DNA of 14,558 bases from Anaerolineales bacterium (lineage in GTDB: Bacteria > Chloroflexota > Anaerolineae > Anaerolineales > Anaerolineaceae). The notes under the pieces are model-generated. The model ran no database searches. It saw only the letters and a list, made by a program, of their open reading frames with translations, and was not told where the DNA came from. Location: assembly GCA_020060485.1 (NCBI GenBank), contig JAGVAB010000170.1, positions 1 to 14,558 on the forward strand, read 5' to 3'. A program made the position numbers and the translations under genes. Shown piece after piece: positions 6,713 to 14,166 of this stretch (position 1 is the first letter of the stretch; every line of letters begins with the position of its first letter).

Positions 6713-6762
6713 GTTCTTCGGTCGTTTTTCAAAGGTGAGTACCCTGGTGGTACTCACCTTTT
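6701..6762 (+). terminator. Tandem hairpins between S-component and deaminase genes
   Basis: The first hairpin pairs CGAAGA (6703-6708) with TCTTCG (6715-6720), is extended by GAC/GTC across a bulge, straddles the S-component stop codon and is followed by TTTTT (6725-6729). The second is a perfect 13-bp stem, 6731-6743 with 6749-6761, with a 5-base loop and only a short T run. Together they look like a partial terminator or attenuator that would lower expression of the two downstream enzyme genes relative to the transporter. The stems are seen directly; termination strength is inferred. Confidence 0.6.
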
Positions 6763-6784
6763 CATAAGGAAGATCATTTTCAAT

Positions 6785-8101
6785 ATGCAACTACTTAAGA
6801 TTGATTTTCTTCTGCAGGGCGGCACGCTGGTTACCATGGATGCCGGACGCCGCATTCTTGAAAACAGCGCATTAGCTGTCAAGGATTCCAGGATCATCTG
6901 GATCGGCCCGCAGCATGAGGCTGCAAGCCAGTTTGCGCCAGTCCAGACCTTGGACTTAAAAGGAAAGGTGATCATCCCGGGTTTGGTCAACACGCATGGC
7001 CATTGGGCAATGACCCTCTTCCGTGGTCTGGTGGATGACCGCCCGCTTGAATCCTGGCTGGAAACGATCTGGAAAGTTGAAGCGGCCGTGATCTCGCCAG
7101 ACACGGTTACGGCAGGTTCTGAACTGGCAATGGTTGAAATGATCCGCGCGGGCACCACTTGTGCAGCGGATATGTACTGGCATTACCCCGAATCTTTTGA
7201 TGCTGTTCGCCGGGCCGGGTTCCGCATGGTCAACGGCCCCAGTTTTGCAGATATTCCCGGTTTTGAAGAACGCCGTGATGCGGCTCTCCAGATTGCCATG
7301 GAGCTTCTCGACCGCTATCAACATGAGCCGCTGATCCACCTTTACATGCAGGCTCATTCCACCTATACCACGAATCTCAAGATGCTGGAGGATATCCTTT
7401 GCATCTCGCAGGAACGGAATATCGGTTTCATTACCCATGCTGCTGAATCGAAAGGCGAGCTGGAACTTGTCCGCCAAAAATATGGAAAGACGCCCATTGA
7501 GGTGCTGGACTCGGTGGGTCTGCTGGGAGAAAGAACCCTGCTGGCGCACTGTGTGCATCTTTCCGATGCCGAGATCGAACGCCTGGCAGAGACTGGTACG
7601 TCGGTCTCCCATTGCCCTTCCTCCAATCTCAAGCTCTCATCGGGGATCGCACGGGTGGCCGACATGCTGGCAGCCGGGGTGAATGTCTCGATCGGCACCG
7701 ATGGTCCGGCCAGCAACAATGACCTTGACCTTTTTCATGAGGCGCAGCTTGCCGCCCTGGTGCAGAAAGGGGTCAGCGGTGACCCGACTGTACTGCCCGC
7801 CGAGCAGGTATTCTCGATGTTGACCATTGACGGTGCGCGTGCCGTTGGCCTGGCAGACCAGGTTGGGTCGCTGGAAGTGGGCAAGCTGGCGGACCTGGCC
7901 GTCATCGATTTTGATGCGGCCTCTCTGACACCCTGCTATGACCTGTATTCGCATTTTATCTATGCCATGTCCACTGCGGCCGTCTGCCACGTAATGATCC
8001 ACGGCAAGCTGGTCATGCAGGATCGCCAACTGTTGACCCTGGATGAGGAGAAGATTAAATTCCAGGTGCGCCAGATCGCCGAAAAAGTCCGCTCGATCTG
8101 A
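6785..8101 (+). CDS. mtaD: 5-methylthioadenosine/S-adenosylhomocysteine deaminase
   Basis: This 438-residue amidohydrolase (MtaD/SsnA/TrzN group) is likely to hydrolyse MTA or SAH to the inosine form plus ammonia. Metal and active-site residues are in place: H71 and H73 in NTHGHWAMTLFRGL, H218 and E221 in THAAES, H255 in LAHCVHLSD, and D306 in IGTDGPASNNDLD. These correspond to the metal-binding His/His/His/Asp set and the substrate-contacting Glu and His described for Thermotoga TM0936. The LFRGLVDDRPLESWL segment (78-92) is typical of the MTA/SAH deaminase branch. Guanine deaminases and chlorohydrolases are the main alternatives. ATG 6785 has AAGGA at 6766-6770, rather far upstream (14 bases). 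The gene sits after tandem hairpins. Its product MTI would suit the Asn-type phosphorylase encoded two genes upstream. Confidence 0.88.
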   Translation: MQLLKIDFLLQGGTLVTMDAGRRILENSALAVKDSRIIWIGPQHEAASQFAPVQTLDLKGKVIIPGLVNTHGHWAMTLFRGLVDDRPLESWLETIWKVEAAVISPDTVTAGSELAMVEMIRAGTTCAADMYWHYPESFDAVRRAGFRMVNGPSFADIPGFEERRDAALQIAMELLDRYQHEPLIHLYMQAHSTYTTNLKMLEDILCISQERNIGFITHAAESKGELELVRQKYGKTPIEVLDSVGLLGERTLLAHCVHLSDAEIERLAETGTSVSHCPSSNLKLSSGIARVADMLAAGVNVSIGTDGPASNNDLDLFHEAQLAALVQKGVSGDPTVLPAEQVFSMLTIDGARAVGLADQVGSLEVGKLADLAVIDFDAASLTPCYDLYSHFIYAMSTAAVCHVMIHGKLVMQDRQLLTLDEEKIKFQVRQIAEKVRSI

Positions 8102-8134
8102 TGCGGCCAATCCATAAATGATCGGAGAGTCTTC

Positions 8135-9376
8135 ATGACCAAAATTTCTTCAGAATTTGGTTTGGGAACGTTGCTGAACCACACCGGTGAGGGTGATAAC
8201 CCCCATCAGGCGCATGTCATGCCCATTTACCAGACTTCTACATTTTGTTTCCCGGATGCTGAAACGGGCGGGCGCATCTTTGCCGGTGAGCAGGAGGGCT
8301 ACATTTATACCCGTGTGGGCAATCCCAATGCCACCCAGCTTGCGCAAAAGATTGCCATTCTGGAGGGCATTGACCTGCTGCGTGCCCAGCCTGGTAAAGC
8401 AATGGAAGAAATCGTAGCCGGTTGGGTGTTCTCTTCCGGTATGGCCGCCATCAGCGCCGCCATCCTGGCCCGGGTGCGCCCTGGCGAGACCATCATCGCC
8501 CAACGCTGCCTGTATGGCAATTCGTTCAGTTTCCTGTATGACCTGGCGGCTGAAATCGGCTTGCGTACAGTCTGGGTGGACGATCTTTCTGTGCCGGCCT
8601 GGGAGGCTGCCTTTGCCGCTCACCCGCAGGCTGCACTGGCCTATGTTGAGACCCCGGCCAACCCCACCCTGGGAATCGTTGATCTTCAGGCGCTGGCGGA
8701 GATTGCCCACGCCCATCGCGCCTGGTTGATGGTCGACAACACCTTTGCCACCCCGTATCATCAACGGCCGCTGACCCTCGGTGCAGATGTGGTGGTGCAT
8801 TCCACCACCAAGTATCTCGGCGGGCACGGCGTGGTGATTGGCGGGGCGGTGGTCAGCTCGCATGTCGAATACATTGACCCACGCGGCGACGGGGTCGGGC
8901 GCTGGCTGAAACTGGGCGGGTCGCCCAGCCCGTTTGACTGCTGGCTGGTCAACCTCGGCTTGAAGACCCTGCACCTGCGGATGAAAGCGCACAACGAAAA
9001 CGCGGTGGCGGTGGTTGAATACTTGTTGAACCACCCCAAAGTTGAGCGGGTTTACTATCCGGGTCTGGCAGACCATCCCGGCCATGCAGCTGCCAGCCGC
9101 CAGATGCACAACGGTTTTGGCGGGATGCTGGCCTTTGAACTCGAGGGCGGGGTGCAGGCTGGTGTGAACTTGATGAATCGCCTGAACCTCATCAGCCGGG
9201 CTGTCAGCCTGGGCATTGTCGATTCGCTGATCGAACATCCGGCCAGCATGACCCACTCCAAGGTGCCGCCGGAAGAACGCCAGCAGGCGGGTATCAGTGA
9301 TGGCCTGGTGCGCATGTCGGTTGGCGTGGAAGATGTTAAGGATTTGATCGCCGACCTGGACCAGGCTCTGGTTTGA
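8135..9376 (+). CDS. Cys/Met-metabolism PLP enzyme (methionine gamma-lyase-like)
   Basis: This is a 413-residue fold-type I PLP enzyme of the cystathionine gamma-synthase/methionine gamma-lyase/O-acylhomoserine sulfhydrylase family. The PLP lysine is K226 in STTKYLGGHG. D201 (VDNTFATP) should bind the pyridine nitrogen. YTRVGNPN (58-65), SSGMAA (100-105) and the C-terminal PASMTHS (369-375) and GLVRMSVGVED (390-400) match the family. Overall it resembles methionine gamma-lyase most, which makes methanethiol, 2-oxobutyrate and ammonia. However, the lyase active-site Cys (LYGCTF in Pseudomonas) is Asn here (LYGNSF, 126-131), and a short insert of about 12 residues lies at 80-97 before the SSGMAA loop. 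Sulfhydrylase activity that reuses methanethiol is a real alternative. CGGAGAG (8123-8129) supports ATG 8135. It is the last gene of the operon. Confidence 0.86.
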   Translation: MTKISSEFGLGTLLNHTGEGDNPHQAHVMPIYQTSTFCFPDAETGGRIFAGEQEGYIYTRVGNPNATQLAQKIAILEGIDLLRAQPGKAMEEIVAGWVFSSGMAAISAAILARVRPGETIIAQRCLYGNSFSFLYDLAAEIGLRTVWVDDLSVPAWEAAFAAHPQAALAYVETPANPTLGIVDLQALAEIAHAHRAWLMVDNTFATPYHQRPLTLGADVVVHSTTKYLGGHGVVIGGAVVSSHVEYIDPRGDGVGRWLKLGGSPSPFDCWLVNLGLKTLHLRMKAHNENAVAVVEYLLNHPKVERVYYPGLADHPGHAAASRQMHNGFGGMLAFELEGGVQAGVNLMNRLNLISRAVSLGIVDSLIEHPASMTHSKVPPEERQQAGISDGLVRMSVGVEDVKDLIADLDQALV

Positions 9377-9400
9377 TCTGTATACATACACGATACGATG

Positions 9401-9439
9401 CCAAACCGGACACTGAGCTTGTCGAAGTGTCCGGTTTGG
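9401..9439. terminator. Hairpin between convergent operons
   Basis: CCAAACCGGACACT (9401-9414) pairs perfectly with 9426-9439 around an 11-base loop. It lies 25 bases after the PLP-enzyme stop and 30 bases from the permease stop on the other strand, so it can serve both operons. Neither side has a clear T run, so it may act as a roadblock or RNA 3' end stabiliser instead. The loop region contains TGAGCTTGTCGAAG, a motif that, as I recall, recurs in intergenic hairpins of many unrelated bacteria. Confidence 0.65.
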
Positions 9440-9469
9440 TTATCTGGACTGTGCAGCAAAAACAAAGGC

Positions 9470-10786
9470 TCACTCATACTTCAAAGCGCTGACCGGCTGC
9501 AAGGTGGCCGCATTCAGGGCCGGGTAGAGGCCGGAAAGGATGCCTACCAGGGTGGCAAAGACCAGGGCGAACAACGGCAGCCAGGCAGGGGTTGACACCG
9601 CAAAAGACGACGGCAGACCGCCCTGGGTGGCCGCCCGGTTGGCCAGATAGGCCACTGCCACCACATTCAGGATCTGCCCACCGCCCCAGCCCAGGATGAT
9701 CCCGCCGATGCCGCCGATCAGACCGATCCCGGCAGCTTCTCCCAGGAAGATGGTGAGCACATCGCGGTTGGAGGCGCCCACCGCTTTCATCAGGCCGATC
9801 TCGCGGGTACGTTCCAGAATGGCCATGGTCATGGTGTTGGCGATGCCGATGGCCGCCACCAGCAGGGCGATGGCGCCCACCCCGCCAAACATGATCTGCA
9901 AAATGATGAAGAAACTGTTGATGCCCTGCACGAAGGATTGGGGCGTGACGGCCATATACCCCAGAGCGTTGATGCTGTCGGCAATGGTCAATACTTCATC
10001 CACATTGTTGGCCTTGACTACCAGATTCTCATAACCATCCTTGTTGCGGTTGATGCGCTGCCCGCTGGCCCATTCGTTCCAGGCAGTCATGTCATCCAGA
10101 CGCACGTACAGGGCGCTATCCTGTTCGCCGCGCACTTCGGCGAGAACGCCTACGATGCGCAGGGGGATCGTTTTTTGCACTTCCTGGCCGTCCTCTGTCC
10201 ATTTCGATAAAACCAGTTTTACTTGCTGGCCCAGCAGGTCGGGCTGTTCGGGCATTTCCTGGCCGGGGCGCAGTGTGGGGCTGTAGAAATTCTTGGCTGC
10301 CCAGCCACCGATGATGGCAGTGCCGCGCTCCAGTTGCGAAACTCCTTCCTGCACGGGGTATTCGAATACCGCCAGGTCGTCGGTGCCGACCCCCAGCACA
10401 TAGGCATAGGTTTCCATTTTGCCGTAGCGCAGGAAACCGCCCGTACGCAAAGAGTCGCGGGCGATGACAGTCTTCACACCTGGAATGGCTTCAATCTCTT
10501 TGATGGTCTGGTTGTTTGGCATTTTCAGGCTGGACATCGGGCCGCCGCCCCCGCCGCTTCTCATGAAGCTCATCTCGGCTTCATAGTTCGGGTATACGGT
10601 GATCAGGGTCAGGTCGCCGATGCCGCCCAATTGATTGGTGGCATTCTTTTGCAGGCCGGTGGCCAGCGAAACCAGCAGTACTACGGCCGCCGTGCCGATG
10701 ACAACGCCCATGGCGGTGAGCACAACCCGGCCTTTGCGCCGGTTGAGGTTACTGAAGATCAGTGAGATCAAATCCCAAAATCGCAT
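9470..10786 (-). CDS. MacB/FtsX-type ABC transporter permease
   Basis: This is a 438-residue permease of the MacB/LolC/FtsX superfamily. It has the standard layout: TM1 at about 20-43, a large extracytoplasmic MacB_PCD-like domain at about 45-285, then an FtsX domain with TM2 (292-316), TM3 (345-368) and TM4 (402-422). Typical family motifs are ERTREIGLMKAVGAS (325-339) and the C-terminal PVSALKYE. A glycine-rich stretch (78-82) in the extracytoplasmic domain is probably a flexible loop. It is the last gene of the leftward operon, 12 bases after the stop of the CARDB fragment, and would pair with the LolD-like ATPase two genes upstream. The transported substrate cannot be read from the sequence. 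Such permeases may export peptides or lipids, or act as mechanotransmission machines. Confidence 0.92.
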   Translation of the reverse strand: MRFWDLISLIFSNLNRRKGRVVLTAMGVVIGTAAVVLLVSLATGLQKNATNQLGGIGDLTLITVYPNYEAEMSFMRSGGGGGPMSSLKMPNNQTIKEIEAIPGVKTVIARDSLRTGGFLRYGKMETYAYVLGVGTDDLAVFEYPVQEGVSQLERGTAIIGGWAAKNFYSPTLRPGQEMPEQPDLLGQQVKLVLSKWTEDGQEVQKTIPLRIVGVLAEVRGEQDSALYVRLDDMTAWNEWASGQRINRNKDGYENLVVKANNVDEVLTIADSINALGYMAVTPQSFVQGINSFFIILQIMFGGVGAIALLVAAIGIANTMTMAILERTREIGLMKAVGASNRDVLTIFLGEAAGIGLIGGIGGIILGWGGGQILNVVAVAYLANRAATQGGLPSSFAVSTPAWLPLFALVFATLVGILSGLYPALNAATLQPVSALKYE

Positions 10787-10798
10787 GATGTCTTTCTC

Positions 10799-11263
10799 TT
10801 ATCCAAGCGGTCTTTTGATGGACGGCGCTTCTTCCGGATAGATCTCGCCTGGTATCATTTCCGGCCAGATCTCTGGCTCTGGCACGGCGCTGTCCAGTCC
10901 CAGAAGCCCTTTGATGAAGCGCACTACTTTTTGCAGAAAGGTCTCCGGCTGTTGCGGCATTTCAGGTGGGAACATGCCGTCCTCAAAAGGATCCATTTCA
11001 GTCGCTTCTTCCACGATGAGGGACAGGGTCTGGGTGATGGTGCGCGGCTGGTTAAAATCATCGGTGTAATTGATGGAGATCTCAAGCTCCAGCGGGCCGG
11101 CCTGCATGGCGGTCAGCAGCGGATCGAGGGTGAAATAGCCGCCAGGTTCCAGTGTGCCGATCAGGCTGGTGTTATTGGTCAGCTCTGCGTCTGCGGCGGT
11201 CACTTTCATATTGCCCAGGATGGCAGATTTACGCCCCAGATTGGTGATCTGCAGGGGCAGCAT
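10799..11263 (-). CDS. C-terminal fragment of a frameshifted CARDB-repeat protein
   Basis: This frame carries the continuation of the secreted protein at 11206-12573. It opens with LPLQITNLGRKSA, the expected middle of a third CARDB/COG1361-type domain, and continues through an immunoglobulin-like beta domain (YFTLDPLLTAMQAG, LELEISINYTDDF). The tail is acidic and Pro-rich, with a short amphipathic or membrane-associated helix FLQKVVRFIKGLLGL. As a free-standing gene it would have 154 residues starting at ATG 11263, without a signal peptide or a good ribosome site. It is therefore better read as the 3' part of a broken gene. Total length 10799-12573 is one base short of a multiple of three, so a single missing base (or two extra) would rejoin the two parts into about 591 residues. 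Confidence 0.75.
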   Translation of the reverse strand: MLPLQITNLGRKSAILGNMKVTAADAELTNNTSLIGTLEPGGYFTLDPLLTAMQAGPLELEISINYTDDFNQPRTITQTLSLIVEEATEMDPFEDGMFPPEMPQQPETFLQKVVRFIKGLLGLDSAVPEPEIWPEMIPGEIYPEEAPSIKRPLG

Positions 11264-12573
11264 GGCAGGCTGCCCCTGCAGATCACCATGCCGGTTTCCT
11301 GGTAGAACCCGATTTCAATCTGTGGCAGGCTATACACCAGCAGGGTGACAACCTGGTCATCGACCACCCGATTGCCGGATACGTCATTGTAGACAAAGGA
11401 CAGTTTGAGCGGATAAGCGCCCGGATTGGTGTTCACATTGACGATCAATTGCTGCGTGCCGGAAAAGCCGCCGCCGGCAGGAATATCGCCCAGGTAATAC
11501 AGGTTGGAACTGCCCAGTGGGGCAAAATTGCTCGTGTCGCCGCTGCCGCCAGTGGTACCTGGTTGGGGCGTACCGCCACTGAGCTCAACATTGCCGCCGC
11601 CCAGAATCATGGTAACCGCCCGCGCTTCCGAGTTGCCGAGGTTGCGCATTTCCAGAGAAAGGTTGAAAATGCTGCCGGGTTGTAAGGGGTCCACGTCTGT
11701 GCTGTATTTGGAGACCATGATCTGCGGCCGCGGCATGCCGGTGGGGGTGCGGGTGGCGGATACCACACCGCTGTAAACCGGTGCTTTGATATTGACGATC
11801 AGGGTGAAGTTGTCTGAGTAGGAATTTCCGGCGTTGTCGCTGTAGGTGATCGTGGCATTGATCGTGCCGATGGTTTTGCTGGCGGTATCCGGGCCTGCCA
11901 GAAAGGCGTGCGAAACAGAGACGCTGTTCGAGGCCACCAGACTGGACACAGTGCGCAGACCGCCGGTATCCAGGGGCAAAAAGTCGGTGCTTTCAAACGA
12001 GATGATGATGTTATTGGCCTGGGCCTGCCCGTTGTTGCGTACTGCCACGTCCAGAGTGAAATCCTTGCCCGATTCGATCGTGCCGCCAGCCGAATAGGAC
12101 TGGACGACCAGCAGCGGGCGGCTGATCCCGGCCGGAGGGGTGGCGGTTGGGATCACGGCAGTGGTGGTGAGTGGAATGCTGTGTGTGGCGCCACTTGTGC
12201 CCAGTGCCTGGATGGTGGCTGTGTTGCTGGCGCCGTTGGTGGCATCAAGCGGGATGATGACCTCGACATTGAAGGTCTTCGATGTTCCGGGGTCCACGGT
12301 CAAACTGCTGTCGCCGATGGTGGTTGTCCACAGGTGACCACTGGAGGTCAAGGCAAAGGTATCGCTGGCATCACCGGTATTGGCGATGGTCAGGGTATAA
12401 GTGATGCGGCTGCCGGGCGTGCCAGACCTGGCCGGGTTGTCGGCTGAAAGGGTCACCATCGGATCGGCAAGCGGCGCCAGTGGTTGGTAGGCAAAGATCT
12501 GCCGGGTACTCGCCAGCAGCATGGCAGCCAGCAAAAACACGCCGGAAATTAATTTGACAAATGAGGATTTCAT
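11206..12573 (-). CDS. Secreted CARDB/NEW3-domain protein, N-terminal part, frameshifted
   Basis: The protein starts with a signal peptide (KLISGVFLLAAMLLA, then residues up to about 30). A NEW3-like beta domain follows at about 38-140, then two CARDB/COG1361 S-layer-like domains (about 148-270 and 283-405) and the start of a third (PQIEIGFYQETG). After about residue 430 the frame runs into a Cys/Pro-rich stretch (VICRGSLPCCPCRSP) and stops 25 residues later, while the proper continuation lies in the next frame. Its likely role is an extracytoplasmic partner of the ABC permease encoded downstream, or a cell-surface adhesion protein. The start overlaps the ATPase stop by four bases (ATGA), so the two are translationally coupled. 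It may be a recent pseudogene, a programmed frameshift or a sequence error. Domain calls are from pattern reading only. Confidence 0.85.
   Translation of the reverse strand: MKSSFVKLISGVFLLAAMLLASTRQIFAYQPLAPLADPMVTLSADNPARSGTPGSRITYTLTIANTGDASDTFALTSSGHLWTTTIGDSSLTVDPGTSKTFNVEVIIPLDATNGASNTATIQALGTSGATHSIPLTTTAVIPTATPPAGISRPLLVVQSYSAGGTIESGKDFTLDVAVRNNGQAQANNIIISFESTDFLPLDTGGLRTVSSLVASNSVSVSHAFLAGPDTASKTIGTINATITYSDNAGNSYSDNFTLIVNIKAPVYSGVVSATRTPTGMPRPQIMVSKYSTDVDPLQPGSIFNLSLEMRNLGNSEARAVTMILGGGNVELSGGTPQPGTTGGSGDTSNFAPLGSSNLYYLGDIPAGGGFSGTQQLIVNVNTNPGAYPLKLSFVYNDVSGNRVVDDQVVTLLVYSLPQIEIGFYQETGMVICRGSLPCCPCRSPIWGVNLPSWAI
11242..11288. repeat. 20-bp perfect hairpin at the frameshift site
   Basis: Bases 11242-11261 are the exact reverse complement of 11269-11288 around a 7-base loop. 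The palindrome lies precisely where the CARDB reading frame breaks. One arm encodes the well-conserved-looking LPLQIT; the other arm encodes the out-of-place VICRGS. The most likely origin is copying of one arm onto the other (quasipalindrome correction). A sequencing or assembly error at a strong hairpin is the alternative. Confidence 0.8.
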
Positions 12574-13313
12574 GATTCTGGGTACTCCTCGTCTTGTTCG
12601 AGTTGAGATAGATTGATCGCCGCCTGGTATTCTTCTTCGCTGACGGTGCTGCCATCCAGCAGATAGACAGCCTGGGTGGCGAAGTGCAGAGTGCGGGGAT
12701 CATGGGTAACAACAACCACCGTGCGGCCTTCGCGCTGCAAGCGGGCCAGCAATTTGAGGATGCCAAAGCCGCTGCTGCTGTCCAGATTACCAGTGGGTTC
12801 GTCTGCCAGGATCAGCAGGGGGTCATTGACCAGCGCCCGGGCAATGGCGACCCGCTGCTGCTGGCCGCCGGAGAGTTCGGTGGGGCGGTGATGCAGGCGT
12901 TTTTCCAGCCCCACCTGACGCATCAGCTCAATGGCCCGCACCTGGCGCGTTTTGGCGGACATGCCGGCAAAACGCATCGGAAAGGCCACATTGTCCAGAG
13001 CTTCCATGCTGGAGATCAGGTTGAAAGACTGGAAAATGAAGCCAACTTTATGGCGGCGGTAGAGCGCCAACTGGTTTTCATCCATTTTTTCCAGAAAATT
13101 ACCATCCACTTGCAGACTGCCAGAGCTGGGCTGGTCAAGTCCGCCCAGCATGTAGAGCAGGGTGGTCTTGCCTGAGCCGGAAGGCCCCATGATGACAGTG
13201 AAAGAACCGGACGGGATATCCAGATCCAGATCATTCACGGCGCATATGGTCTGGCTGCCCATGTGAAAGACCTTGCGCAACTGGCGGATTTCGATCAGGG
13301 GTTGGCTGGCCAT
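12570..13313 (-). CDS. LolD/MacB-type ABC transporter ATPase
   Basis: This is a 247-residue ATPase with all key motifs: Walker A GPSGSGKT (43-50), Q-loop at FIFQSFNLI (92-100), signature LSGGQQQR (147-154), Walker B LLILADEP (166-173), D-loop GNLDS and switch H204 in VVTHDPR. The sequence SGSFTVIMGPSGSGKTTLLYMLGGLD is typical of the LolD/MacB/FtsE group (quoted here as SGSFTVIMG plus the Walker A). It lies one base after the stop of the Yip1-like gene (TGACATG) and overlaps the start of the CARDB gene by four bases, so the unit is tightly coupled. It should energise the permease at 9470-10786. Confidence 0.94.
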   Translation of the reverse strand: MASQPLIEIRQLRKVFHMGSQTICAVNDLDLDIPSGSFTVIMGPSGSGKTTLLYMLGGLDQPSSGSLQVDGNFLEKMDENQLALYRRHKVGFIFQSFNLISSMEALDNVAFPMRFAGMSAKTRQVRAIELMRQVGLEKRLHHRPTELSGGQQQRVAIARALVNDPLLILADEPTGNLDSSSGFGILKLLARLQREGRTVVVVTHDPRTLHFATQAVYLLDGSTVSEEEYQAAINLSQLEQDEEYPES

Positions 13314-13314
13314 G

Positions 13315-14085
13315 TCAGAACATCAGAAACGGGGTGACCGAGCCAATGGAGCTGAGTTTTGCCAGGAGGAAGGCCGGGATGGAGAGCAGCACAGTAACGA
13401 TCAGGATGGTGATCAAGGTCACAGCCCAGGTTTTGGTGCGGGCTACGCTCGAGATTTGCAGCGCCCCAAGCAGGATCAAGGCCGACTGCCAGAGAAAATA
13501 CAGGTCAATGCGTGCAAGCAGCGCTGCAGCAAACCCGCCGCCGGCAAACCCGGAAAGGCCCGGGGACTTGATCACGCTGTGCGTGATGAGGATGCCCAGG
13601 ATGCGCACAATTTCACGCAGTGCCAGCGGCAGGCTGGCCCAGGCTGCCAGATTCATTGTACTGGCATTGCTGCTGCGGATGCCATTGAGGGTCAGGGCCA
13701 GATGCAGAATGGCGCCCATCAAAAACCAGTCGATCCACACCCCGGCAACAGCGGCCAGTCCGGGCAACAAATACACCATGACTGGCCCTCGGGAAACAGC
13801 CATGGCAGATTGAAATTGCATTTGCTGTTCAGGGGTGTAATACTCGAAGTCGGGCGGGATGGCCGTGTTCATTTGGGCAGCCTGAACACGGATCGGGCCG
13901 CTGACCATGATGCGCAGGATAGCCAGCAGGGTCAGGATCAGCACCGGCCAGAGCCACAACGGCTTCGGTCTGCTGAGGATTTCTGACAATACCTGTTTGG
14001 GGTGAATGAAGATCTGCAGCAGCCAGCCGGGGGCGGCCTTTTTGATCTCGCTTCTTTCCCCGTTCATTTCTTCATGGTTCGACAT
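13315..14085 (-). CDS. Yip1-family-like multi-pass membrane protein
   Basis: This 256-residue protein has a short charged cytoplasmic N-terminus, then the pattern IFIHPKQVLSEILSRPKP seen at the start of many bacterial Yip1-domain proteins. Five or six hydrophobic helices follow: about 44-62, 98-120, 122-134, 145-170, 190-212 and 218-240. The segment between helices 1 and 2 (AAQMNTAIPPDFEYYTPEQQ) is polar and probably outside or in a loop. The function of bacterial Yip1-like proteins is mostly unknown; they often lie beside ABC export genes, as here. ATG 14085 has GAGG about 9-12 bases upstream; a later Met (residue 7) is possible. This is the first gene of the leftward operon. Confidence 0.82.
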   Translation of the reverse strand: MSNHEEMNGERSEIKKAAPGWLLQIFIHPKQVLSEILSRPKPLWLWPVLILTLLAILRIMVSGPIRVQAAQMNTAIPPDFEYYTPEQQMQFQSAMAVSRGPVMVYLLPGLAAVAGVWIDWFLMGAILHLALTLNGIRSSNASTMNLAAWASLPLALREIVRILGILITHSVIKSPGLSGFAGGGFAAALLARIDLYFLWQSALILLGALQISSVARTKTWAVTLITILIVTVLLSIPAFLLAKLSSIGSVTPFLMF

Positions 14086-14166
14086 GAAATCATAACCTCA
14101 TAGAGATGGGTGAATGAAATACGATCCAGTTATTTAATTGCAAAGATTGAGAGAAAAAAGGAAGTT

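Noticed and set aside
8150..9391. A 413-codon open frame on the minus strand opposite the PLP-enzyme gene
   Set aside because: It mirrors a gene with clear PLP-family motifs, and its own translation is rich in His, Gln and Arg with no recognisable domain. It arises from codon-position bias of the real gene.
13273..13986. A 237-codon plus-strand frame opposite the Yip1-like gene
   Set aside because: The translation is Gln/Gly/Asp-rich low-complexity sequence, and the opposite strand encodes a coherent multi-helix membrane protein.
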